Source: CAVVYA01 sp963752345
GTDB lineage: Bacteria; Pseudomonadota; Alphaproteobacteria; SMXQ01
Direction of reading: 5' to 3'
DNA: 64,000 nt
NCBI GenBank assembly: GCA_963752345.1
Contig: CAVVYA010000002.1
Coordinates: 124,001-188,000 of the forward strand
In this document: positions 8,694 to 17,094 of the stretch, one piece after another
Layout of the letters: every line of letters begins with the position of its first letter
Numbering within the stretch: the stretch's first letter is position 1
Position numbers and translations under genes: made by a program
The notes under the pieces: model-generated
The model's database searches: none
What the model saw: the letters and a program-made list of their open reading frames with translations, nothing else
What the model was told of the DNA's origin: nothing

Positions 8694-9076
8694 ACTTTGG
8701 GATGTTGGCGGCGATTGCCGCCGGAGGGGCCTTGGGGTCGGTGGCGCGCTATTTCACCGTGATCGGGGTCGGCCGCGTTGTCGGTGTGGAGTTTCCCTAC
8801 GGCGTGCTGGCGGTCAACGTCGTCGGCGGCTTTGTCATCGGCGTCCTGGTGGAATTGATGGCGCTGGTCTGGTCGCCCGGCGAGACCATGCGCGCCTTCC
8901 TGGTCGTCGGCGTGCTCGGCGGCTATACCACCTTCTCGGCCTTCTCCCTCGATGCCTGGCTGCTGATTGAAAAAGGCCTCTACGGTCCGGCGATCCTTTA
9001 CATCCTGGCGTCGGTTATCCTGTCGATCGGCGCGCTGGTGACCGGCCTGACCCTGACGCGTATGGCATTGGCATGA
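8690..9076 (+). CDS. crcB: Fluoride efflux channel CrcB/Fluc
   Basis: Small dual-topology fluoride channel of about 128 residues with four membrane helices. The sequence has the family motifs GGALGSVARY at the N-terminus, YGVLAVNVVGGFVIG in helix 2 with the pore-lining Asn, and GVLGGYTTFSAFSLD, the phenylalanine and serine/threonine track of helix 3. GTG at 8690 is chosen as start: it overlaps the rarA stop (GTGA) and has a GGGGGAGGG purine tract upstream. No fluoride riboswitch is seen. It shares an ATGA overlap with the next gene, suggesting co-translation. Confidence 0.92.
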   Translation: MNFGMLAAIAAGGALGSVARYFTVIGVGRVVGVEFPYGVLAVNVVGGFVIGVLVELMALVWSPGETMRAFLVVGVLGGYTTFSAFSLDAWLLIEKGLYGPAILYILASVILSIGALVTGLTLTRMALA

Positions 9077-10077
9077 ACAGCGTTCGCACCCTGACCGTGA
9101 CCCCCGACGAGGCCGACCTGCGGCTCGACCGCTGGTTTCGCCGGCACTATCCGGGGCTCGGCCATGGTCCGTTGGAAAAGCTGCTGCGCACCGGCCAGGT
9201 CCGCGTCAACGGCAAGCGCGCCAAGGCGGCGCTGCGGCTGGAATCGGGCATGGAAGTGCGCGTGCCGCCGCTCAGCGAGCAGGCCGCCGTGCCGGCCAAG
9301 CCAGCGGCGAAGCCGGCACCCAAGTTCAGCCAGGACGAGCTCCGCGGCCTGCAGGCGACGGTGCTCTACCGCGACAAGGACGTGATCGCGATCAACAAGC
9401 CGTCTGGCCTGGCGGTCCAGGGCGGCACCGGCACGGACAAGCACCTCGATGCCATGCTCGACGCCCTGCGCTTCGACGCGCCCGAGCGGCCGCGCCTGGT
9501 GCATCGTTTGGACAGGGACACCAGCGGCGTGCTGCTGCTGGCCCGCAGCGCGGCGTCCGCCCGCTGGCTCGCGGAAGCCTTCCGGGCGCGCAACGCGCGC
9601 AAGGTCTACTGGGCGCTGGTGGTCGGCGTGCCGAAGATCCGCCAGGGCAAGATCGACCTGGCGCTCGCCAAGCTGCCCGGCCGGGCCGGCGAGAAAATGG
9701 TCGCCGACGAGGACGAGGGCAAGCGGGCGGTGACCTATTACACGGTCATGGAAGCGGCCGGGAAGCGGGCGGCATGGCTCGCCATGATGCCCCTGACGGG
9801 ACGCACCCATCAGCTCCGGGCCCATGCCGCGGCGCTCGGCACGCCGATCCTGGGCGACGGCAAATACGGCGGCCCAGCGGCCTTTTTCGAGAAGGACAGC
9901 GGCACCGGACAGGCCGGGCGCCAGCTCCATCTCCATGCGCGGGAGCTCGCCATCCCGAAACCGGGCGGCGGTCTTCTACAAGTCATCGCGCCGTTGCCGC
10001 CCCATATGCGGGAAACCTGGACGTTCTTCGGACTCGACGCGAACGACCGCAGCAATCCCTTCGCCGCGATCGAGTAG
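9073..10077 (+). CDS. RluC/RluD-family 23S rRNA pseudouridine synthase
   Basis: Converts specific uridines in 23S rRNA to pseudouridine. The product has 334 residues. An S4 RNA-binding domain at the N-terminus (LDRWFRRHYPGLGHGPLEKLLRTGQVRVNG, about 17-75) is followed by the catalytic domain, whose active-site motif RLVHRLDRDTSGVLLLAR carries the catalytic aspartate. GRTHQLRAHAAALGTPILGD is the second family signature. The start overlaps the crcB stop. N-terminal S4 and size fit RluC more than RluD, but target positions cannot be assigned by eye. Confidence 0.9.
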   Translation: MNSVRTLTVTPDEADLRLDRWFRRHYPGLGHGPLEKLLRTGQVRVNGKRAKAALRLESGMEVRVPPLSEQAAVPAKPAAKPAPKFSQDELRGLQATVLYRDKDVIAINKPSGLAVQGGTGTDKHLDAMLDALRFDAPERPRLVHRLDRDTSGVLLLARSAASARWLAEAFRARNARKVYWALVVGVPKIRQGKIDLALAKLPGRAGEKMVADEDEGKRAVTYYTVMEAAGKRAAWLAMMPLTGRTHQLRAHAAALGTPILGDGKYGGPAAFFEKDSGTGQAGRQLHLHARELAIPKPGGGLLQVIAPLPPHMRETWTFFGLDANDRSNPFAAIE

Positions 10078-10242
10078 CCGGGGCGAGTAACCTCTGACCA
10101 CCCCTCGCGGGGCAAGCCCCAAGGTCTGCTCTGGCGAATCCTCGGCTTGATCGGGTAGCATGGAGCAAGGCCGGAGGGTCGCTGGGACCTTACCCAGCAG
10201 TGGCGTGTTACCTTCACGGCTGAAAATCGGGGAGTTCCTGGG

Positions 10243-12250
10243 TTGCGCCTGCGCACCGTTCTTAAGCTCGTCCTGCTGTCCGTGATTGTCGCGGGTGCGG
10301 CCATCGTCGGCGTGCTCTCGACCATGGACTTCAGCACCTACCGGCCGCTCGTCGCCGAGAAGGTCAAGCACGCGACGGGGCGCGACTTCGAAATCACCGG
10401 CGACTTGCGGCTGTCGATCGGCATGACACCTGCGCTCGTCGCGGAAGAGGTGCGTCTGCAGAACGCGCCCTTCGGCACGCGCGCCGAGATGATCAAGGCG
10501 CGCCGCCTGGAAGCCGAGGTGGCGCTGCTGCCGCTGCTGCTGGGCCGTGTCGAGATCAGGCGTCTGGCCTTGATCGGCCCCGACATCCTGCTCGAGACCG
10601 ACGAGCAGGGCCGCAGCAATTGGGATTTCAGCCGCGACGACGAACCGGCGACTTACGCGCGGCCGGCGACCGCCGAACAGGCGGCGCTCGATCTGCCCAA
10701 TCTCGACGCGGTCACCATCGAGAACGGCCTGCTTACTTTTCGCAACGGGCGGACCGGCAAGACCACGAAGGTCGAGGTGGTTCACTTCAACGGCTGGTCG
10801 GCCAGCCGTCGTGCGCCGCTCGAGGTCGATCTTGCCGCTGCCATCGACGGCGTCCCGTTTCATGTCGCCGGGCAACTCGGCGCCTTCGTCACGCTCGGCA
10901 GCCCGGGGCCTTTCCCGGTTGACCTGACCGCCGACCTCGCCGACTTCCAGATCGCGGTGAAGGGCACTGTCAACCGCCCGCTGGCGCCCACTTCAAGTCA
11001 ATTCTCAATTGAAGCAACTGGCAATAGCCTCAAGGGTTTATCGGCTACTCATTAAGACTCCGCTTCCGGCCGGTCCGGTGGCTTTCTTCGGCCAGGTGGC
11101 GAGCGCGAACGGCGACGTCGCGGTGAGCGACATCACCGCCAAGCTCGGCGGCAGCGACCTCATGGGCACGGCGCGTCTGCAGCGCAACAAGGACCGCGTG
11201 ACGGTCGGCGCCGTGCTCACCGCTCATCATTTCGATCTCGCCGATTTCCGTGCGGTCGAGGCGCCGGCGGAGAACGGCAACAAGGCCAAGGCGAATCCGA
11301 AAAGCACGGCGGACGATGGCCGCCTGTTCAGTGCCGAGCCGCTCCCCCTGAGTTGGCTCGCGGCGTTCGACGGCAAGCTCGACGCCAAGATCGACCGGCT
11401 GGCGCTCGGGCGCACCACCCTCGAGGGGACGGTCCTTTCCGCCACCTTGCAAGACGGCCAACTCAGCGTCGAGCCGCTGTCGGCCACCGTCGCGGAAGGC
11501 GCGCTGGTCGGTGCCGTGGCGCTCGACAGCAAGGCCGGTACCACCAAGCTCAGTCTTCAGGTGAACAAGCTCGATGTGAACGCATTCGCCCAAACCTTTG
11601 ATGCCGGGGATGTTTTGTCGGGCAAGGTTGATATCACCGCAAATCTGACCGGGCACGGCCAATCGATCCGCGCCGTGATGGCGAGCCTCGCCGGCAAGGC
11701 GAGCGTCGTGATGGGTCAGGGGCAGGTCAAAAGCAGTTATGTCGAGTTGCTCGGCGCCGACCTGTTGCGCTTCGCCGCCAGTGCCGGCACGGCGAGCGAC
11801 ACCACGGCGGTGAACTGCATGGTGGGCCGCTTCGACATCGCCAAGGGTCTCGCCGACAGCCGCGACATCCTGTTCGACACCAGCCATATGACGGTGAAGG
11901 GCGAGGGCACCGTCAATCTCGCCAGCGAGCGGCTCGGCCTCAAGTTCACCCCGCGCCCGAAGGACATGAGCCTGGTCAACCTGGCGACTCCCTGGCGCGT
12001 CGATGGCACCTTCGACAACCCCCAGGTCTCGCCCGACGAAACCGGCATCGCGACCCGCGCGGCAGGCGCGCTGCTCTCGCTGGTCAATCCGCTCGCCCTG
12101 CTCGTGCCCATGGTCTCGGCCGGCACGGGCGACAAGAATCCGTGCGTCGCCGCGCTCGAGCCGCAGCAGGCCCGCGTGCCGGCCGCCAAGCCGAAGAAGG
12201 AAACGGGCGGCATCCGGGGGCTGATCGACAGCGTAATCCCAGGTCGATGA
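10243..12250 (+). CDS. AsmA-family envelope protein, frame broken at about 11046
   Basis: AsmA-like protein with one N-terminal membrane anchor (LKLVLLSVIVAGAAIVGVLS) and a long periplasmic beta-rich region. The family is linked to phospholipid transport and outer-membrane homeostasis. The start is TTG at 10243 after a GGGGAG site. Two frames are joined: up to SLKGLSA near 11045, then IKTPLPAGPVAFFGQV in the +1 frame. Dropping T11046 gives a continuous SALIKTPLPAGP, so a one-base insertion is likely. The corrected length is about 668 residues. The stop overlaps the next start (ATGA), linking it to the ATP12 gene. Confidence 0.85.
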
Positions 12251-13029
12251 CGGCGCCGAATTCAGACGATCCATCGGTCGGCAAGCCCGCCACCGCACGC
12301 CAGCCGACGTCCCGCCGCATCGCCAGTTGGGACGTGCGCCCGGCCGGCGACGGCTTTGGCGTCCATGGCGACGGCCGCCTGCTGCGCACGCCGGCGGGAC
12401 ACGACCTGGTCGTGCCGACCCGCGCCCTGGCCGACACGATCGCCGATGAATTCCGTGCCCAGGCCGCCGCGAAGGTGCCGAACTTCACCGCCATGCCCAA
12501 TCTGCGGCTCGCCGCCACCGCCATCGACCAGGTGGCGCGGGCGCGCGACGCCATGATCGACGCGGTGACCGCCTTCGGCGACACCGAGCTCCTGTGCTAT
12601 CGCGCCGAACATCCCGGCGATCTGGTCGAGCGCCAGCATGCCGCGTGGCAGCCGCTGCTCGACTGGGCGGCCGCGCGGTTCGACGCGGCGCTGTGCAACA
12701 CGGCTGGTGTCATGCCGCGTCCGCAGTCGCCGGCGGCACGCCAGGCGCTGCGCGCCGCGGTCGCCCGGTACGACGATCACATGCTCGCCGGCCTTGCCTT
12801 CGCGGTGCAGACGAGCGGCTCGCTGGTCATCGGCCTGGCCCTGGCGGAGGAGCGGCTCGATGCCGGCCAGGCGTTCGACCTTGCCGAGCTCGACGAGAGC
12901 TATCAGATCGAACAATGGGGCGAGGACGCGGAGGCCGCGGCGCGGCGCGCCACCCGCCGCGGCGACCTGCGGCAGGCCGCGGCCTATATGGCGCTGGTGC
13001 GGAAGGTGCCGCCGCGCCAGTCTGTTTGA
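12247..13029 (+). CDS. ATP12-family F1-ATPase assembly chaperone
   Basis: Homologue of mitochondrial Atp12, which binds the F1 alpha subunit during ATP synthase assembly. The 260-residue product has the family hallmarks near LLRTPAGHDLVVPTRALADTIADEF, TELLCYRAEHPGDLVERQ and a late SGSLVIGLALAEERLDA segment. ATG at 12247 overlaps the AsmA stop. In many Alphaproteobacteria this gene sits away from the atp operon, as here. No bacterial gene symbol is well established. Confidence 0.85.
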   Translation: MTAPNSDDPSVGKPATARQPTSRRIASWDVRPAGDGFGVHGDGRLLRTPAGHDLVVPTRALADTIADEFRAQAAAKVPNFTAMPNLRLAATAIDQVARARDAMIDAVTAFGDTELLCYRAEHPGDLVERQHAAWQPLLDWAAARFDAALCNTAGVMPRPQSPAARQALRAAVARYDDHMLAGLAFAVQTSGSLVIGLALAEERLDAGQAFDLAELDESYQIEQWGEDAEAAARRATRRGDLRQAAAYMALVRKVPPRQSV

Positions 13030-13031
13030 GC

Positions 13032-13065
13032 GTGCAATTCAGGTGAGGTTTCACATGAACTGCAC
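13032..13065. repeat. 34-base imperfect inverted repeat between ATP12 and acylphosphatase genes
   Basis: GTGCA, TTCA and GTGA pair with TCAC, TGAA and TGCAC around a GGTT loop. This gives 13 pairs interrupted by two mismatches. A related TTCCACATGA copy follows at 13072. It lies 25-60 bases upstream of the acylphosphatase ATG with no T-tract. It may be an operator or an mRNA hairpin; the function is unknown. Confidence 0.5.
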
Positions 13066-13090
13066 CTTATGTTCCACATGAGGAGTAAGC

Positions 13091-13408
13091 ATGGCTGACC
13101 GGCAGGACGAGCCCGACAATCTCGCCGTTCATGTGCGCATCCAGGGGCAGGTGCAGGGCGTCTGGTTCCGCAACTGGACGGTCGACGAGGCGACCAAGCG
13201 CAACCTGCGCGGCTGGGTGCGCAACCGCGGCGACGGCTCGGTCGAGGCGGTGTTCGTCGGCCAGGAGCCCGACGTGCGCGCCATGGTGGCGGCCTGCCGC
13301 CAGGGCCCGCCCAAGGCCCAGGTCGCCCGCGTGATCCAGATCCCCGGCGAATACCGCCCCGACGAAACCGAAGTGCCGCCGGGCTTCAAGATTTTGCCGA
13401 GCGTTTAG
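13091..13408 (+). CDS. acyP: Acylphosphatase
   Basis: Small cytosolic enzyme hydrolysing acyl phosphates, 105 residues. The signature HVRIQGQVQGVWFRNWT contains the phosphate-binding loop with its arginine, and LRGWVRNRGDGSVEAVFVG contains the catalytic asparagine. An AGGAG ribosome binding site lies seven bases before the ATG. The gene converges with lipB, with only 8 bases between the two stop codons. Confidence 0.93.
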   Translation: MADRQDEPDNLAVHVRIQGQVQGVWFRNWTVDEATKRNLRGWVRNRGDGSVEAVFVGQEPDVRAMVAACRQGPPKAQVARVIQIPGEYRPDETEVPPGFKILPSV

Positions 13409-13416
13409 GCGGCGGC

Positions 13417-14115
13417 TCAGCCGAACACCTCGCCGAAGCTCGCCTTCAGGGCCGCATCCACATCCGCCATGGTGGCCGCGACGCCGAGCGCGGCCAGCGA
13501 GGTGACGCCGTGCTCGCGGATGCCGCAGGGCACGATGCCGGCGTAATGGCCGAGGTCGGGCGCCACATTGATGGCGATGCCGTGATAGCTCACCCAGCGC
13601 CGCACGCGCACGCCGATGGCGGCGATCTTGTCTTCCTGGGCGCCGAGCACCGTATCGCCGCCGGGCCGCGTCACCCACAGGCCGATGCGGCCGGCGCGGC
13701 GCTCGGCGCGCACGCCCAAGCGGGCGAGCGCGCGGATCACCCAGTCCTCCAGATCGGCGACATAGGCGCGCACGTCCTCGCCGCGGCGCTTGAGGTCGAG
13801 CATGACATAGGCCACGCGCTGGCCCGGGCCGTGGTAGGTGAACTGGCCGCCCCGTCCGGTGCGGTAGACCGGAAAGCCCATGCTGTCGATCAGGTCGGCG
13901 TCGCTGGCGCTGGTCCCCGCCGTATAGAGCGGCGGATGCTCGATCAGCCAGACCAGTTCCGGCGCGGTTCCGGCGCGGATCGCCGCGACCCGCTCCTCCA
14001 TGGCCGCCACGGCCGCCTCATAGGGCAGCAGGCCCGGCGCCGTGCGCCATTCGGGAGCGGCCGGGCGCGCGGCGTCGGCGAATGGGGCTGGAACGGCAGA
14101 ACCAAAGCTTTTCAT
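13417..14115 (-). CDS. lipB: Lipoyl(octanoyl) transferase LipB
   Basis: Transfers octanoate from acyl carrier protein to lipoyl domains of 2-oxoacid dehydrogenases. Conserved blocks are LVWLIEHPPLYTAGTSA, the RGGQFTYHGPGQRVAYVMLDL signature, KIAAIGVRVRRWVSYHGIAINV, and the catalytic cysteine in GIVPCGIREHGVTSL. The start is uncertain: ATG at 14115 is given, and an in-frame ATG at 14142 is possible but its purine tract abuts the codon. The frame is open further upstream into the tRNA-Leu region, which is not coding. Confidence 0.92.
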   Translation of the reverse strand: MKSFGSAVPAPFADAARPAAPEWRTAPGLLPYEAAVAAMEERVAAIRAGTAPELVWLIEHPPLYTAGTSASDADLIDSMGFPVYRTGRGGQFTYHGPGQRVAYVMLDLKRRGEDVRAYVADLEDWVIRALARLGVRAERRAGRIGLWVTRPGGDTVLGAQEDKIAAIGVRVRRWVSYHGIAINVAPDLGHYAGIVPCGIREHGVTSLAALGVAATMADVDAALKASFGEVFG

Positions 14116-14234
14116 TGGAATATCAGGCAACAGCGGTACCATCTCCCTTGCGAAGGGTTGGCTGATTTGGTATTCCCCACCTCTCCGATTGGCAACCCAA
14201 ATTGGCCCTGGCCCAAATCGGCTCTTTGTTTTCT

Positions 14235-14321
14235 GCGGTCGTGGCGGAATTGGTAGACGCGCAGCGTTGAGGTCGCTGTGGGGGAAACCCTGTGGAAGTT
14301 CGAGTCTTCTCGACCGCACCA
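14235..14321 (+). tRNA. tRNA-Leu, anticodon GAG
   Basis: An 87-base cloverleaf with encoded CCA. The acceptor stem GCGGTCG (14235-14241) pairs with CGACCGC (14311-14317). The anticodon stem GCAGCG/CGCTGT holds loop TTGAGGT, so the anticodon is GAG and reads CUC/CUU. A long variable arm (GGGGGAAACCC) marks a type II tRNA. The T loop is GTTCGAGTC. The D arm has the leucine-type TTGGTAGACGCG. Confidence 0.95.
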
Positions 14322-14459
14322 TACTTGAAAGCAGAGTGAACTCGGCCCGTGGCGCTCCGCTCCGGGCCCTTTAAATTTCGAGCGATCAGCGGCACCGCAG
14401 GGCATCGCCTGCGGTCCGTATCGGTGGGCCCGCCCCGCGCGCCCGTCTAGGAGCAGCCT

Positions 14460-15869
14460 ATGGCAAACCTGTCTCCTGAGTCCGGCACCGCGGCGCCGAC
14501 CGCCGAAAGCGGGACCAAGCGCGAATACGAGGACCGCGTCCGGGCCGTGCACGACGCCCTGGAAGCGGGCGACGCCGAGCGCGTCCGCGACATCGTCCTG
14601 CCGCTGCATTATGCCGATATCGCCGATCTGATCGAGGCGCTGTCGTCCGAGGACCGCGCCGCCCTGATCGGCATCATCCACGGCGATCTCGACCCCGAGG
14701 TCCTGCCGATGCTCGACGACGACGTGCGCGACGAGGTCCTCACCCTGCTCGGCCCGCGCGAGGTCGCCGCCGCCTTGGGCGAACTCGACACCGACGATGC
14801 GGTCGAGGTCGTCCAGAACCTGGAAGAGCCGCTGCGCGAGGAGGTGCTCGAGGCCGTCTCGGCCGAGGAACGCGCCGTGCTCGAGGAGGGCCTGACCTAT
14901 CCCGAGGAGAGCGCCGGCCGCCTGATGCAGCGCGAGCTGGTCGCCGTGCCGGCGAACTGGACGGTCGGCCAGACCATCGACCATCTGCGCGAAGTTGCGG
15001 AACGCGACGACGAGGACCTGCCCGACGAATTCTACGATATCTTCGCCGTCGACGACGCGCGGCGGCTGCTCGGCGCCGTGTCGCTCAGCCGTGTGCTGCG
15101 TTCGAAGCGCCCCGTGCGGATGGGCGAATTGATGACCACCGAGCTGCGCAGCGTGCCGGTCACCATGGACCAGGAAGAGGTCGCCCGGCTGTTCCGGCAA
15201 TACGACCTGACCTCCGCGCCGGTGGTCGACGACGGCAACCGCCTGGTCGGCGTCATCACCATCGACGACGTGGTCGACATCATGCACGAGGAGGCGGAGG
15301 AGGACATCCTGCTGCTCGGCGGCGTATCGGAAACCGACCTCTACCGCGCTGCCATCGATACCGCCCGCTCGCGCTTTCCCTGGCTTGCGGTCAATCTCGC
15401 CGCCGCCCTCATCGCCGCCAATGTCATCGGCCTGTTTCAGGCCACGATCGAACAGGTGGTGGCGCTGGCGGTGCTCATGCCCATCGTCGCCTCGATGGGC
15501 GGCAACGCCGGCACCCAGACCATGACCATCGCGGTGCGCGCGCTCGCCACCAAGGAACTGACCGTCGGCAACGCGCTCCGCATCGTCTGGAAGGAAGCGC
15601 TGGTCGGCGGCGTCAACGGCATCCTGTTTGCCGTGCTGATCGGCGTCGTCGCCTGGCTGTGGTTCGGCGATCCGGCCATCGGTGCCGTTATTGCCTCGGC
15701 GATGATCATCAATCTGATCCTCGCCGGCTTTGCCGGCGTGGTGATTCCCGTGTTGCTGAGCCGTGGCGGCGTCGACCCGGCGGTGGCCTCGCCGGTGTTC
15801 CTGACGACGCTGACCGACGTGGTGGGGTTCTTTGCTTTCCTCGGTCTCGCGACCATCTTTGTCGTGTGA
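14460..15869 (+). CDS. mgtE: MgtE-type magnesium transporter
   Basis: Homodimeric Mg2+ channel in the inner membrane, 469 residues. The N-terminal acidic MgtE_N domain (about 30-145) is followed by two CBS domains (about 150-275; MMTTELRSVPVTMDQEEVARLF and GNRLVGVITIDDVVDIMHEEAEED). Five membrane segments follow (about 300-468), with the pore motif PIVASMGGNAGTQTMTI. The gene starts 138 bases after tRNA-Leu. No recognised magnesium-sensing riboswitch was seen in that leader. Confidence 0.93.
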   Translation: MANLSPESGTAAPTAESGTKREYEDRVRAVHDALEAGDAERVRDIVLPLHYADIADLIEALSSEDRAALIGIIHGDLDPEVLPMLDDDVRDEVLTLLGPREVAAALGELDTDDAVEVVQNLEEPLREEVLEAVSAEERAVLEEGLTYPEESAGRLMQRELVAVPANWTVGQTIDHLREVAERDDEDLPDEFYDIFAVDDARRLLGAVSLSRVLRSKRPVRMGELMTTELRSVPVTMDQEEVARLFRQYDLTSAPVVDDGNRLVGVITIDDVVDIMHEEAEEDILLLGGVSETDLYRAAIDTARSRFPWLAVNLAAALIAANVIGLFQATIEQVVALAVLMPIVASMGGNAGTQTMTIAVRALATKELTVGNALRIVWKEALVGGVNGILFAVLIGVVAWLWFGDPAIGAVIASAMIINLILAGFAGVVIPVLLSRGGVDPAVASPVFLTTLTDVVGFFAFLGLATIFVV

Positions 15870-15894
15870 GACCTAACGTAACGAGGAGGTTTTC

Positions 15895-16575
15895 ATGCCG
15901 ACCGTGATGATAACCGGCGCCAACCGTGGCCTTGGACTGGAATTCGCGCGCGAATACGCCGCCGAGGGCTGGACCGTGATCGCCACCTGCCGCGACCCGG
16001 CCAGCGCCAGCGAGCTCAAGGCCGCCGGCAAGGCGGTCGAGGTGCATGGCCTCGATGTGGCGGATTTCCCGGCCATCGGCCGTCTGGCCCAGACATTGAA
16101 GGGCCGGCCGATCGACGTGCTGGTCAACAATGCGGGGGTCATGGGCAGCGAGCGCCGGCTGGGCGAACTCGACGGCGAGCGCTGGCTCGCCACCCTGCGG
16201 GTGAATGCGGTGGCGCCGCTCCTGGTCGCCCAGGCCTTTCTGTTCAACCTGAAGGCCGGCGCCGGCAAGAAGGCCGTGTTCATCACCAGCCTGATGGGCA
16301 GCATCGCCGACAACACCAGCGGCGGCTATTACGACTACCGGTCGAGCAAGGCGGCGCTCAATGCCGCGGTCAAGAGCTTCGCGATCGATACCGCATCCGA
16401 AGGCATCACCGCGGTGGTGCTGCATCCCGGCTGGGTGAAGACCGACATGGGCGGCGCCAACGCGCCGATCGAGCGCGCCGCCAGCGTCGGCGGCATGCGC
16501 AAGGTGATCGCCCGGCTCAAGCCGAGCGACAGCGGCCATTTCTTCAATTTCGACGGCAAGGAACTGCCCTGGTGA
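15895..16575 (+). CDS. Short-chain dehydrogenase/reductase (classical SDR)
   Basis: NAD(P)-dependent oxidoreductase with unknown substrate, 226 residues. Rossmann motif TGANRGLGLEFA at residues 7-18, NNAGVMG, catalytic Ser in FITSLMGSIA, and the YDYRSSKAAL triad segment with Tyr and Lys are all present. The C-terminus resembles C-factor/csgA-like SDRs. AGGAGG lies seven bases upstream of the start. It sits between mgtE and a DUF1489 gene, which gives no strong functional hint. Confidence 0.9.
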   Translation: MPTVMITGANRGLGLEFAREYAAEGWTVIATCRDPASASELKAAGKAVEVHGLDVADFPAIGRLAQTLKGRPIDVLVNNAGVMGSERRLGELDGERWLATLRVNAVAPLLVAQAFLFNLKAGAGKKAVFITSLMGSIADNTSGGYYDYRSSKAALNAAVKSFAIDTASEGITAVVLHPGWVKTDMGGANAPIERAASVGGMRKVIARLKPSDSGHFFNFDGKELPW

Positions 16576-16591
16576 GGCGTTCGGTCAGGAT

Positions 16592-17029
16592 ATGACGGTA
16601 CATCTGGTGAAAATGGCGGTCGGAATCGAGTCGCTCGATCATCTGGCCGAGGTGCAGAAGCAGCGCCGCGCCAGCCTCAAGGCCGAGCGCGGCAAGGCGA
16701 TCCTGATCCACAAGACGCGCAACATGCCGAAGCGCGAGGCGGAGATCGTCGGCGGCGGCTCGATCTTCTGGATCGTCAAAGGATTCGTGCGGGTGCGCCA
16801 GCGCATTCTCGGATTCGAGAAAGGGGTCCGGCCGGACGGCCGCCCGGTCTGCGAGATCCGGCTCCATCCCAAGCTGGTGCGAACCGTTCCGTTCGCCCAC
16901 AAGCCGATTCAGGGCTGGCGCTATCTCGAATCCGCCGACGTGCCCGCCGACCTCACCGGCAAGGCGGCCCAGGCCGACGAAATGCCGCCCGAGATGATGA
17001 TGCGGCTCAAGGAACTGGGGCTGCTGTAG
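16592..17029 (+). CDS. DUF1489 family protein
   Basis: Conserved alphaproteobacterial protein of unknown function, 145 residues. The family start MTVHLVKMAVGIESLDHLAE, the RTRNMPKR-like segment (HKTRNMPKREAEI), and GWRYLESADVPADL are recognisable. It is soluble, with no signal peptide or membrane helix. It follows the SDR gene after 16 bases, so the two may be co-transcribed. Confidence 0.85.
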   Translation: MTVHLVKMAVGIESLDHLAEVQKQRRASLKAERGKAILIHKTRNMPKREAEIVGGGSIFWIVKGFVRVRQRILGFEKGVRPDGRPVCEIRLHPKLVRTVPFAHKPIQGWRYLESADVPADLTGKAAQADEMPPEMMMRLKELGLL

Positions 17030-17094
17030 GAAGGGCGTCCGCGCGCCGCGCCTACCCGAAAGAATTCCGCGTTAAGCATGAACTCGCGCCCGGC

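Noticed and set aside
14322..14459. Magnesium-sensing (M-box) leader before mgtE.
   Set aside because: No conserved M-box core or terminator was visible in the 138-base gap.
16921..17094. Possible terminator or extra small gene between the DUF1489 gene and putA.
   Set aside because: The 65-base gap has no stem with a T-tract and no start codon with a ribosome binding site.
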